Source: Umbilicaria muhlenbergii
Lineage: Eukaryota > Ascomycota > Lecanoromycetes > Umbilicariales > Umbilicariaceae
Direction: 5' to 3'
Assembly (NCBI GenBank): GCA_000611775.1
Contig: KK106982.1
Span: forward strand, 6,008,495 to 6,072,494
DNA: 64,000 nt
The position numbers were made by a program, and so were the translations under genes. This document shows positions 1 to 12,299 of the stretch, one piece after another; the stretch's first letter is position 1; each line of letters begins with the position of its first letter. A model generated the notes under the pieces. That model was not told the origin of the DNA and ran no database searches. It saw only the letters and a program-made list of their open reading frames with translations.

Positions 1-1180
1 ACTGACGCTTCAAGGCTTTCATAAGTAACAGTCAACTTTCTGTGATTGTGTTGTCTTGATCATCAATTCATGCTCAGGTTAAATCATCTGTGTTTGAGAT
101 TAATAAAAGAACCTTGACAGACTTCTTCTTTTTCTGAGATGAGTATACATGTGACACTTCAGTGAATGAGGTGTTCATCAACTGAATGAATGTTTTCACA
201 CACTCCCCTGATTCCCCTGTGAACTCTGAGATTCAGAAAAGTGTCATGATGTTGCTTCACACTTTTCTTGTTATGTCATCTGATTGATGAATAGTGCTGA
301 TGAATATTGATAGATGAGGTCCTGTTGTCATCACTTGTTGCTCATTTACAGCAGGTGTCTCTCATTCTTCAGTGATGACCTCTTTGTAAATATGTGACAA
401 GGAATTTGATTCTCAGTCTGAGGCAACAGGCTTCACTTGAATCAGAGTGACTGAAAGTTCTGTTTCCCTGTTATATGTGTGTCTCTCTGTGTTACCAGTT
501 TCACAGAGGGACCTGAGTGAGTTGTGTTGAGAGTTGAAAAGTGATGATGACTCTCATCATGCTGATGAAATAAGCTTGTCTCAGAAGCTCAGATGATTGA
601 TGTTCTCCTCTGAGTTGTCTTCCTGCTCTGATCTGTTGTTGACTTCATCACATGTTGACAACTGTCTGATCAGCTGTGATCAACTTGAATCCTGTGAGGA
701 CTTCAGTTTTTCTTTAATACTCAGCTGTTCTCAACTGTCACTCTCCCCCTTCCTTATTGACTTCATCCACTTTGATTATCAGTCATCAGTGGCAGTGAGC
801 ATCAGCGATTTAGTGATGAGGATATGAGTTAGTATCATTCACTTAACACTAGCGCAATGCACTCTGATCTGCTGATCTCATGTTGTAGCTCATGGCCGCT
901 CAGAGCGCTTTTATTTGTGCCATTTGTGTATTGTGCAAATGTTGCTTTTATCAATGCTATTATTTCACGCAGCTTTGCCGTGGAAATCCATAAGAGCGCA
1001 TAATGTATACAAGTCAATAACATTGATGATGCCACTCTCAACTGTCAACATCATTATAGTTCACTGAGTGCTAGGTTTATTCCATCTGATTCTTATGATT
1101 TACGTGATGATGTTGTTGAGTTTGCACATTGTTAATTCAGTGCTATGTTCATCTTTCACGTTTAAAGTACTATAAGTGAT

Positions 1181-1235
1181 GAACATTCATTGAACGTACT
1201 TGTTGTTCAATGAACATTGTGTGGGTTCATTGAAC
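1181..1235. repeat. palindromic TTCATTGAA cluster 1
   Basis: Three near-palindromic copies occur within 55 bases: GAACATTCATTGAAC, GTTCAATGAAC and GTTCATTGAAC. The same motif recurs in five other clusters in the island and nowhere that I noticed in the gene-bearing half. The clusters appear to lie at segment boundaries. Confidence 0.7.
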
Positions 1236-2224
1236 TTTCAAGTCATGAGAGAATATTGCGTATAATGCAGACATTGCAAGATACATCTATACATGATTAA
1301 CCTCAAATGACTGTAAACTCATTCATCATCCCTTTCTATGAGGTATATGTGTAGTGCAGGTTGTGAATTGTCTCTTGATCTTTCAATTCACATGTCGTGT
1401 GCTGACTTGTAATCATCACCCTGAACATCATCATCATATGATGCAGCTGCAACTGCTTGAACAGATCCTCAACCTCATACTGCTTCTGTGACTCTGACGC
1501 TGTCATACTCATCATCATCATCACTGCTGAAGCCTCATTCCTCAGCCTGCAACTTCTTGATGTTGATGTTGATGTTACACTCAGCTCCTGCTGAGGTCAC
1601 ACTCAGCTTTCATTGCTCAAATGACATCTAACGCTCAGGAAAGTGCTGAACGATAGAATTGATTCAGTAGTGTAGGCTTTGACTATCAAGAACACATTGT
1701 TAGCCTGATTTGAGCAACATTAAAATGAAGAAAGACAGCCAAAGAGAGAAAGGAATAAATGAGTCATGATTCAAGTGTCACTAACATTGAGAGTGCTAGC
1801 TAGAATGTTGTTACTAATGCATTCACATGTTCAACAAGTCTTTCAAGAATTTAAAAAACTTACATGTTTAGTTCTCCTTCTCTTGAATCTTCTTCTTCTC
1901 TCATAATGCAGTCACTGTCTTCTTGCCTCTGTGAGTATTAATAAATTTCTCATAATTGACCTGATCATTGATGATACTGTTACTCACTCAGAAGCATTTC
2001 ATCTTCATGATGTTCAATTTCACTCATCTTGTGAATTGTGTTCAGTTTCAACCTTAATCAGCAGGTTCTCTACATGGCTTCTTATGCTTCTTCATTTTTA
2101 TCAACAGCATATAAAGGTTCACTCTCTTAATGTTAAAACTGTGCTTCTCAGTGTTGTTGAGTTCATCTGTTGATTCAGAACTGAGCTGATTCTTGACTGC
2201 TGAATGTTTAACATGCCTTGTGAT

Positions 2225-2456
2225 GTTCTATGTCACATTAGCGCTTCATCATAAGTGACAGCTTGATATGTCTTGCCTTTTTCTTGTCTTCATCATTAAT
2301 GTCTTCTTCATCCTTGTCCTCACCCTCTTCTTCACTCTCATTTTCTTTGTTGTCTTCATTGCTGTTTCTCTCAGACTTCTCTTCATCATCACTGTTGTCC
2401 TCCTTACTGCTCTTCAGCTTCAGTCAGTCTTTGTAGAAAGTGCTTCTATTCAGTGA
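2225..2456 (-). pseudogene. acidic, Glu/Asp-rich coding relic
   Basis: The minus strand here encodes a strongly acidic run rich in Glu, Asp, Ser, Asn and Lys (for example SKEDNSDDEEKSE). It resembles the acidic Ser-rich stretch in the relic near 20.3 kb (DRSDEEDSSEE), and a similar run lies on the minus strand near 600-660. I infer that parts of 0.5-2.5 kb are an inverted copy of the same repeat family. The family is not recognised, and no reverse transcriptase, integrase, protease or capsid motif is visible. Low-complexity acidic tracts could also be similar by chance. Confidence 0.35.
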
Positions 2457-5294
2457 TTCTGAGCTAGAAGGGTTGTTTCAATCCCTTGACAAATGCAGTG
2501 ATGAGCTTGAAAATCATTGACTGTTCATCTCATACATTGACAGGTCATTCAACATGTCAGCATATGAGTTGTCAACTGCTTTAACATTCATTGCTTCTTC
2601 AACCTTATTCATTCTGATCTGCTGATGTACCTGGTGTAGCAAAATACTCAAAATAGCAGTTTGTTGAGTCTCAACCTGAGCATACCAAGTGTGTTGTACT
2701 TGATTTCATATAGCTGCAGCATTATGATGTTAGCACACTCTCCCTGTGTCTGAGGTCATCACTTACTCATAACCCTTGAGTCATTAAACCTCTTGAGCTT
2801 AAATACCCCTGATTCATATTCTCTGATGCAATGTGCAATCATTGTTATCATGAAGAGCAATATGTTGACTGGCAGTGAATCAAACATGTCTTTCATATAG
2901 ATTAGGTAGGCTATACTCATATTTGTTTTCATGTACATCATCTGTATTAATCTGTTGATGATGATTCAGGCACAGAATTTAACCTTGAGTGACTGCATCT
3001 TCATCAATCAATGATCAGCACTCAACACAGGTTCAAGTCACTTGCCTTGTCACATGTGAAATTGTCTGTTTCAAGCAATCATTCTGCAAGGTTCCTGATG
3101 TCCTCACATGACATCTGCAGCTGTCAGTCATAAGAGCTGACAATCAACTGTTGTATCTGAGTCATTGAGTGACTGTGAAAGGCACTAAATGAGTCATAGA
3201 GCTGTCAATGTTAATTATGATTTATATAAGAAGTCAGCTCTTCCTACCTTGCAGGCCTTCACAGCAGTGAGAACATTCTGCATCTCAGCATGTTTCTTGT
3301 CTGTGATTGTTCTCATTCATCAAGTCATTCTTGTTCAAGCGTCACTCATTCTGTCACTAAGTCACTGTTTGTTAATATCTGGCCATGAGGTGCTTTCTGG
3401 TTCAGCATTGCTGCTGAGTATTCATGCCTTCAAGTATGCTGTACAAACTGACATCAACAGTTCATGATCTGACATTGAATGACAAGGCCCTCAGCAGAGT
3501 GCCTTTCCTCATAAGTACTGAGTTGAGATATCTGAGGAATTTTCACTATCATAATCTGAATTGAGGTTGTGGTTTTGTGAGGTTGACTTTTCAGTAGAAG
3601 ATGAATGTGAAGTAGAGATCACTTCTCTTGTAAAATGCCTCAGTGATTGCTTCAAATGATATTCAATTGCTGACCTGAACTGTTAAACTGTTAGTATTGA
3701 ATTGCTGCACTCTCTGTGTGATAAACACTTACCCTCATACTGATGCAGTCACCACCTATGAAACTGAATATGATATCATTATCATGCTGTTTCTGCACCT
3801 GCTTTATAACAAGGACTTAACACCTCTTTGATGTCTTCTCATGACTTACAGCCTCTGAATGATCACGCTTCACCTGTAAGTAATTAGGTTTTGCGTTTGC
3901 TTGAATCAATTTAAAGTAAACAGTGTTTACTGTTTGTTCTGTATTCAGATCATGACCTTTCATAGTGCTGATGATGCTCAACGCTGATTGACTGAGACAG
4001 GATGATGTGATAAATATAAAGAATTATTTCATGATGCTGTTTTGAAAGGTTGTTTTGAAAGATTGTTTTGAGAAGGGTGCTGTTATTTCAACATGTCACA
4101 CTGGTAAATTAGTGACGTGTCAGTGAACTAGCAGGAGTTTGTGCAGTCACATGCAGGATTACAAGTAATCTGTTTAATGAACATCAAGAAGATGTTGTGA
4201 GTCTTGACAGTCACTGATACTAAAAATGTGAGCAGTTGACTAAAAATGCCATCACAACAAGAGGTGCTGTGACAGAGCCTTGCAGCCTGTAATCTGTGAT
4301 GTAACTTCAAGACTTTCTCTTCTGATGTGTTATTTCAACCAGTGATCATGATTCTGACAGGCAAGAGATGTACAAGAGATCAGATGCTGCCATTCACAGT
4401 TTCTTCTAAGCCTTTATATTCAAAACAGTAACACAACTGTGTAACACTGACTTCCTCTTGAGCGCTGACGCATTGACTGTGTAGTGTATGCACACCGGCA
4501 TAGTGTCTCACTCAAAGGCTTGAGTGTGAGATATTAGAAGAGAATGAAGTGCACAAGGCCTGAGGCAATACTGATGATGACATGTCTTAATAAGCCATGA
4601 TCACAATCTGATGACAGCAGGTTACACAATGATCTTCAGATTAACAGATATCAGTTTCCTGCTCTTTTGTTCATTGATATTAAGTCAAAACGCCTCAGTG
4701 AAGGCTTTTTCCTCTCAGAATTAAATCTTCCTCATAAACTTCATAGCCTGCTTCATATGATTGAGAATGTTCATCTGATTGTGATACCTACTAATAACTT
4801 CTGTTCAAAGGCTCATTTCCGTCACCATCTAGATGCAATTAGTGATGAGTGAACAATTTTCAGAGTTGACTTTTTATCTAGGAGTAGGTATTTATACTGT
4901 GTTGATGTTAATTTTACAGCAAACATGTGTTGACCTGCTGATTGTTGATCAGGGCATCTACAGATGATTAGATGACTTAATCTTGCAGTGATCCTTGAAA
5001 TGTATCTTGAACACCTGAAATCTCACTCCTTTTGATCATGAAGAAGAAACATATTGACCTCTCAGTGTGCATCTCTTTCAGGGTCATCTTTCATTCCTGC
5101 TCATTTGTGATGTGCATGCTCATCACTCTTTTACACTTATATAATATGACATCCTCATCATCCTGATAGTTCAACTCCCGGGCAATCAATGTCAGGAAGG
5201 TGAGGAAGTTCAAATCATTCACAGTAGTTATGTCCTTTGATGCCTCAGTCTTTAGCAGATCCTGTGGTCTACAGAAGATGCTGTGACATGCATT

Positions 5295-5567
5295 TCAGTG
5301 AACCTGTATCATAATATATTGAATGATTTTTGTTGATTCACCTTTCTTGCTGTCTGTTTGTGAGACGGGTCCTGCGGCTGAACATTGAGATGTGTCAATC
5401 ATGTGACTTGAGATTGAAGAGACTGATTCCTCATGAGGGTTTAATCTTCTCTTGCTCTTCACCCGCCTCCTCTTGTTGTAATTGCACCGTTGTGCCATAA
5501 ATGTGAGGCATTTGTTGCGCCACTTGTCAGAAACGCTGCAGAAGATGTGATCAAATTCATGATACAC
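5295..5567 (-). pseudogene. basic coding relic, unrecognised
   Basis: A 90-codon open stretch on the minus strand carries a Trp-containing segment (SDKWRNKCLTFMAQRC) followed by a Lys/Arg-rich tract (KRRRVKSKRR) that would serve as a nuclear signal. It lies in the segment between repeat clusters 1 and 2, and upstream minus-strand sequence (5.6-6.0 kb) also looks protein-like. I do not recognise the family. It is less CpG-depleted than its surroundings. It may belong to a transposon-encoded DNA-binding protein, but that is a guess. Confidence 0.3.
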
Positions 5568-6065
5568 TGATTTAAAGGCTCATCATAGTAGCTCTTTGAT
5601 CCTGCTTGTGTTTAGTCAGCCCTCTAAGAGACTCAGGTTTCTCATTTGAGTCTGCAGTTGTGTTAATATTAAGGCATACACATGATCATCAATATTAAGG
5701 TGATTGTGTATCAGGTCACTTGTTCATGTCATTGAGTTGACTTTCTTCAGATTCTTCATCATGTAGTTTGTTGAGGATGATGAATAGGTGCTTTTGATGC
5801 AGCATTCAGAAACACACAGTGACCTGATGTTTAAAATGCAAAGCAGAGTCTTTGGTGCTACCAGTTCCTCTGAGACCCTCACTGCGTCTAAATTCAATTA
5901 ATACTTCATCACAGGCAGACGCTGAAGGTTTTGTGACTTCATGAATGAGTTGAAAATTTCAGTAAAGGTCTCTTTATACAAATGATGACAGTATATCACA
6001 CGCCTCTATTTCAGGGACGTCATGATAATCATCATTGTAAACATGTTCAGTCAAATATGCAGTCA

Positions 6066-6140
6066 GTTCATTGAATGAAAACCAACATTCATTGAACTAA
6101 AATCAACGTTCATTGAATGAAAATCAACATTCAATGAATG
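6066..6140. repeat. palindromic TTCATTGAA cluster 2
   Basis: Four copies of a roughly 21-24 base unit (core CATTCATTGAATGAAAATCA) lie in tandem. Each contains the palindrome found in the other clusters. It sits 4.9 kb from cluster 1 and 4.5 kb from cluster 3. Confidence 0.75.
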
Positions 6141-7139
6141 CTATCTCCCTCAACTGTAGTACAACATCACTTGTGCTCCTCACTCAAGAAAGTCCTCTTC
6201 ATAGATTGAATTGTACATGTCTCAATCACTGAAACTGTTGAGATAATAGATAGTCCTCTTACATTCTCAGGTTTTCCCTGTCATCACTGATATGATGTGT
6301 ACGCTCCTTATGATTGTGAACATCATATAGAACCTTTGGCCCCTCACAGACTGAAGATTCTTTGAGGAACACTCTGATCAATCACTCAGTTCAATCATGT
6401 CATGTACATCATGTTGACGTGCCTTGTTGAGTGGTTTGAATAGGTCAATTAAAGCATCAGTATGATGAATGTTCTTTTCCTTGTCATTTCATCACAGTGA
6501 ATCTATCACTGATGCAATAAGCTGTAATTTCCCTGGTAGTCGCCTGTTTAATATGTCAGGTGCATCAGTGATATGATCAGGCTGTTCCTGAATCAGAACA
6601 CAGTCACACCTTCAATTCTCAGACTTGTTTTATCAGTCAGGCGTGCAATATACTCTCTCAGCTATCAGGACTTCAAGGTCATTCACATTCTTCTCATCCT
6701 GTTTTCAGCACTTCAGCGACCCGTGTACACATATGTGATATGATTCAATTCAAGATGAGTCTTTTGCTTTATGATTCAAATCCCTGTCTGATACTGCAAT
6801 GTCATTCATAGCATCTTGATGTTCTTTTACAAAACCTGCCAGGGCATCTAGTAAGCCTGAGATATCAAGGGTATCAGTGAGAGTTAAAACAGAGCATCAC
6901 ACTTTGAGGTTGAGCCTCACTGACTGTATTAGTGAGGCTTCATTTCTTTTTGAGAGGCCTTTCAGCTTCTTGAGTGAATAAGCTCAGCTGAGTTTGATAG
7001 CTGAAGTTATCATTGCATTATGTGATGTTTGGCTGTCCCTGATACCACTGTGTAAGATGATGTCTTCCATAGTCAGTAGTTTCAAATGATGAGTGTTATG
7101 AAGCAACAGTTGTTGTTGAAAGGTCTTCTGCTTGTTTGT

Positions 7140-9345
7140 TCAGTTAAAGTATGCTTTTACTAAGTACTTGTGAGCGGCTTCACTATGTTCTGTATCAACA
7201 TTGTCTGCAGCGCCGTATTTGTGAATGTGTTCAGTGTAGTGAGTCATCACATGTAGTTTTGAGATGTTAAAGTGCCCTTTGTTCATAATAGATTCAGAAA
7301 GCCTCAGATGAAAAAAGACATACTTAAGTCTGTTTATATAAAACAAAGCATGTTGCATGTATCAAAGGATGTCCTCATCATGTGAATGATACTGTGCCAA
7401 AGTAACAAAGTTCATCATTGCTCATGTGAAATGCACTGCTGCAGAAGCATGAGGAGTCAAGAGTGATGCAATTACAAAAATAATCTGAAAAACAATTGAT
7501 CTCTGATCTGCTTCAATTCATTGTTTGACACTGCTGTACTTCATGAATCTTTTTAAGCCTGAGAATGCTGAAATCAGATGAAATCTCTGATCAAGATGAA
7601 TCACCTATAAGGTGAAGTTGATTAAACCTCACACCCTCTTCCTTCTTCTTGCAGTGGAAACACTCTTCTCAATAAGTTCACTCAATCATTAAACTAGGTA
7701 AGTAACCGTCCCTTTCAAGAGTTGATGAAGTACATCAATCATCATGAATTCATGTATGTTAACTTGATGATGAGCTCATGTGAAATTGATGATGAAATGA
7801 ATTCAAGTGCTGTCATTATTCAGTATCTCTTCTTCCTCCTGACGCTGAATTTAATTCATTGTTGTTTGATGAGTTCTTGAAGATCAGTTGCCTTTCAGGT
7901 TTAAAAACTAATTGAGAGAGACTTGACATATAGTGCAGTGTTGATTCATCTTTACCTCTGTGATCAACACCTGTTCCTCATAGTCAATCATGAAGCCTGT
8001 AATAACAGAGTAGCAGCATCTGATCTTCTCATCTGCACACTTTATCAAGATATCCTCTCTAGCAGCTGTCTCAACAGCTAATACTCATCAGTCTTAGTTG
8101 AATTGCTGTGAGCATGTGAAGTACATACGCTTTAGAATCAATGACAGTGTCATATGTCAAACTCTTGCTTTGATGTTATCACTGTCATTCCTCACAATCA
8201 GCAGGAAACTCAGAAGTACTAGATCAGGTCATGTCTGAGAGCGCCTTGACTGTCAGTTCAAATTCCTTATGATTAAATATACTGATCAAGCTGATAGATC
8301 ACCTTGATGCTGTGTCAGAACTGTCTTGTCAGTGAAAATCAACAGTGACACTATTGTTGCATCATCTGGAAGTTTCATCTGTGTCTCTCATCATCAGTCT
8401 TTAGTATGCATCTCACTATAGACCCTCTTGTTTTCAGAGTTATATTGCTGAGTTGAGGCATATGTCAGATTACTGTTGAAGGCTTGATGGCCTAATAAAA
8501 ACTGAAGAGTGTTGATGATGTCTCTGTATTATATGCAATATGCAATGTTCATTACCTCATCATAGGTAGATTTCACTGTAAAGGTCTGAGATGTTCACTC
8601 ATCTTCACCTCTTACAAAGCTGATATCATATGAAATCTGATGTAGCTTATCTAGCCATTCCTCTGCATTCTTGAAACTTAGGAGTGAATGAAAGTGATGC
8701 AGATGAGAATTCTTAAAGAATCTGTTCACACTTCCTTTCATTGCCTGAGTCTGATGCAGTCAGAAAGTGAAGGCATAGTCTGTCTTGCTACAAAACAGGT
8801 GATAATTTATGTTAATAGATGCATTTGTGCTCTGCTTGTGATCATAATTTATAGAGGCCTTTAAATGAGCTGTATTTAAAATGCCTTCAGCTCAGCGGCC
8901 TGTTGCCTCTTGAAATGATTCAACTCATAAGGATGTTGATGTTGACAAAAGATCAGATTGAACTGATATGCCTTCTGCCTGCATTAATTCTTGTTTCATA
9001 AATGACTGTGAATTGATTGATGTTCTTCAGGGAATTGAACGTCCTTGATTGTCAGGAATATTCAGGAGGCTGTCATTCATGTTGACATTGTAATTCATCT
9101 CAAAGTTCATATACTCATTGTCTTGTTCCTCTGATACCTCTTCTGTTTCCTCAGGTATTGTCTTGATAGTCTCTCAGTTTGTGTCATTTTGTTCATTTGT
9201 TGCTAGAGGCATTGATGACAGTTCACATCATGAGATTCTTCATGATCAGTTATGAACATGAACTGAGCACCTTGCTATATGATGTTTTAATGCATTACTG
9301 TTATTCACACTCTTTCTGCAATCATCACACACATGAAACATGCTT
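7140..9345 (-). mobile_element. Plavaka (CACTA-like) DNA transposon relic
   Basis: Read on the minus strand, the parts appear in family order. Near 9280-9345 there is a C2H2-type zinc finger (CDDCRKSVNN, then NALKHHI). Near 8350-8820 comes the central transposase, with EEWLDKLHQI, YRDIINTLQFLLGHQAF and RVYSEMHT, the last two being hallmarks of fungal Plavaka transposases. At 7140-7358 is the C-terminal part (KLHVMTHYTEHIHKYG, DTEHSEAAHKYLVKAYFN). In the family the central block acts in DNA cleavage and the C-terminal block is conserved but poorly understood. Positions where the family has Trp (before TSQTFTV, before YRDII) are TGA here, so TGG to TGA change has broken the frame several times, and a frame change is also likely near 8.2-8.3 kb. 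Terminal inverted repeats were not identified. Certainly inactive as it stands. Confidence 0.75.
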
Positions 9346-9688
9346 CTCAACAAAGCACAAACTGTCTTTGCTAATGTTTGATTGCCTGAGTGTCTAGATG
9401 CAGTGACCGGGATGATGTTTCAATATTAATATCATCAACTCATGATTAGTGTCAACACGGGTGTGGGCTGTATCTGTTTTCAATGAAGTCAGTGTAGACA
9501 TTTCACTCCTCAAGGTGTGGCAGACAACAAAACATGAATAAGCCTTTGAAGAACAGGGAGATCAGTGAGTAATTCACACAACTCCTCAGTGAAAACAGTG
9601 TTGAGAAGTTTGATCTGATGCTCTCAGAGGTGTGTGGGTCAATCAAGACTCTGTTCAAATGCACTACACTCTTGACAACACATCAGAG

Positions 9689-9899
9689 TGAAGCTGATGA
9701 GATGCAGGTGTTGCCTCCTATGTCTTACTATTCATGCTCAGGTCATCAGTCTTCACTTGAGATTACAAGTTGTCACGCACATGAATGCATCTGAGAAACA
9801 TTAAAGGTTAAAATGATATGACTTTCACCTGAGCCACCAGTCTCTTCACTCAGCATGCAGGAGTATCAGGAACGTCACTGACAGCAGAGTTATAATGAC
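9689..9899 (+). repeat. dispersed direct repeat, copy 1
   Basis: About 210 bases beginning GAAGCTGATGAGATGCAGG match 18220-18435 in the same orientation. Differences are mainly transitions with a few small indels. The two copies lie in different cluster-bounded segments, about 8.5 kb apart, suggesting a shared element part. Confidence 0.75.
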
Positions 9900-10239
9900 T
9901 ACAGAGGAGATAAGATGAGTGATCTCTGAGCATGAATTTACATTGTAACAAGCATGTTATGAAGATATCTGAATGTAGAATCATCAGTGACTGTTCTCAA
10001 AGGTGATGATACATCATGTGCCTCATGAAAGAAGCCTCACATGCAGAACAAAGTTCTGAACCAGGATCAGTGATTCTGTGACACAAAGCATTCAAGTTTG
10101 CTTCATGCTTCATATTCATGTTACACTGCATCTACATCTCATGTGCATATTTATATTCACTTACTTGCCTGACAGTCTTGTTGACACTGCTTGTCTTCTT
10201 TTTTACTCATCACACATCTCCTTTCTTCCTCTCTTCATT

Positions 10240-10860
10240 CATTAACTTGCTTAATTATCAAGTCAAGTAAGCTTGTCTTCTCTCTACTCATCAGTCTTCT
10301 TTCTTCCTTTTTCTTAACTTTTCTTTACTCATCAGTCTTCTTTCTTCTTCTTTCTTAAGACAGTAAGTTTGTCTTCTTCTCTTTACTCATCAATCTTCTT
10401 CTTTCTTCCTCAACACAGTAAGCTTGTCCTCTTCTCTCTACTTATCAGTCTTCTTCTTTCTGCCTCAACACTTTTCTACAATTCATGTGTTTATCTGATG
10501 CCTTCTTGATTATTCACTTGACATCATCTTTCTTTCTCAAGACTCTCTTCTTTCCTTCTTGAGATTCTCACTTATGCATTGAACAGAGCATAGTTCACTG
10601 AATGTAATATGATTCATTGAACTGTGCATCTTCTTCTTTCTGTCTCAACATTGTAAGCTTGCTCTCTTCTCTGTACTCATCAGTCTTCTTCTTTCTGCCT
10701 CAACATGTCTTCACAATTCATGTATTTGTCTGATGCTTTACATGTTTACTCATCTGACATTCATCTTCCTTCCTCAAGACTCTTCTTTCCTTATTGAAAC
10801 TCTCACTTATGCATTGAATGAATCATAGTTCACTGAACATCACAAGGTTTATTGAATGTC
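10240..10860 (+). repeat. pyrimidine-rich nested tandem repeats
   Basis: A TCTT-rich block repeats a unit of about 60-70 bases (core ACTCATCAGTCTTCTTTCTT) from 10.26 to 10.45 kb. A longer unit of about 222 bases is then duplicated (from about 10.43 and 10.65 kb), each copy ending in CTTATGCATTGAA and a palindrome cluster. It lies directly before the coding relic starting at 10.94 kb, so it may be the 5' non-coding part of that element. Confidence 0.65.
10593..10622. repeat. palindromic TTCATTGAA cluster 3
   Basis: Two copies (GTTCACTGAATG and GATTCATTGAAC) lie at the end of the first 222-base tandem unit. This is a member of the island-wide cluster family. Confidence 0.65.
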
Positions 10861-10890
10861 ACACAGTTCAATGAATTAAGCTTAATGAAC
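10812..10890. repeat. palindromic TTCATTGAA cluster 4
   Basis: At least five degenerate copies occur (such as AGTTCACTGAAC, AGTTCAATGAATT), followed at once by a short CACCT tandem run near 10.9 kb and then the coding relic. Confidence 0.65.
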
Positions 10891-10938
10891 ACATCACCTC
10901 ACCTCACCTCACCTCTTATCTCACCTCTAACCTTAATA

Positions 10939-12250
10939 TGTCAGCTGAGAATTCAAAGAGAGCCACGGCTTTATTACATAGTGAGGATCAGGTTGATGAA
11001 GAAATTTCAAAGTACAAAAACTTGACAGAGGTCAGGAAGATGATTCCTTGACTCATGAATGATCATATGAAAGAGATTAACAGTGCAATCAAGGAGTACA
11101 TGATCAAGAATCACCTGAAGCAGAAGGAATTGAAGAGCATGTCTGATCAGCAAATGCTGAAACCAATGATTATGATCCTGACTGAACTTCATCATGATAT
11201 CTGAACTCAATACTCTGATAATTTCATCTTCACCATGCTCAAATTCATCATCAGATGAGCGCTGTACAATCAACAACACAAGATGAAGTATTGAAAGGGG
11301 CAGGAGAGTGGCAGAGCATCTGTTAACAAGATGCATCAACCTGCTTCACAACCTTCAGTCAAATTTAAAATGCCCTTTAAGCTGTTGAGTGAATTCAATG
11401 CATACTGATCTGAAACCCCTTTCTCCTCAACATCATCAGCAGTTTCAGTGAACATGAAAGATTTTGAGATCACAGTGCAACTGTTAGATGAGGGAAAACC
11501 CTTCATTATCTCTCATGTCAGTGTTAACAATATCATCTTGAACAATCTGACCTCTGGTCAGACACCTCTTTCACAGATTAATTTCAAGTTGTGATCAACT
11601 GTCCTGATGATTGACCTTGAGTACATTATCACACACTGAATCAAGTACTCCTTCACTGATCATATTGTGAGTGTCAACAGCGCCAGACTTCTCAAAGCAG
11701 TCATCAGTGATGCATGAGTCAGAGGCTTATCAGCTGCCATGTTTAATGTTCATTCATCATCAGTCTCTCACGGTAAGCTTGATCCTCCTGAGGAGTGAAT
11801 GATATGATTGCTGACTCTGTTTATAAACCCTCTTCAGACTTCTCAAGAGCCCTCCCCTCCTAAATCACTGTTGAAGTGATCACTGAGCGGACACAATATT
11901 GGCCAAGGAAGTAGTCAACAAGAAAGCAGATGAAGAAGGCTGCATCAAGTGAGAACTATTTCAACTGATGAAGAAAGTTTCAATGAGGATGTTGTAGATG
12001 CCAGTCAGAATGAGGGTGCTGAGAAAGGGATAAAAGCCACTGAGAACATGTGAGGGGCCAAAAGTCATGAGCTGAAGTTTGTGATTGAGAGTATTGAGAT
12101 CAACAATACAGGGAGGCAGGAAGATGTGAATGCAAATGATGATCAAGACATCAATATGAGGGAGGATGAGAAACTTCTCAATGCTGAAAAGTAAATGTCA
12201 GTTCATGTGGTGAGTTAACTCACTAGTTAATATAAACTCATAGAATGTAT
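10939..12250 (+). pseudogene. N-terminal coding relic of the 10.9-14.7 kb segment
   Basis: The relic begins at an ATG (MSAENSKRATALLHSEDQ) about 50 bases after repeat cluster 4. It reads as a charged protein with a conserved-looking stretch near 11.38-11.60 kb (LLSEFN, SVNMKDFEITVQLLDE). That stretch is paralogous to 19.48-19.65 kb. I do not recognise the family, and no retroelement enzyme motif is seen. Position and strand suggest it belonged with the SNF2-like relic immediately downstream, but whether as one gene or two is not resolvable. Treated as a fossil. Confidence 0.45.
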
Positions 12251-12299
12251 AAGAATATCAACTTTATCATGACTGAATATTTATCTCAAGAGTGCTGAA

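Noticed and set aside
1-60. Telomere or subtelomere at the left end
   Set aside because: No TTAGGG-type array is seen, and the SNF2-type relic is not a telomere-linked RecQ helicase as far as its motifs show.
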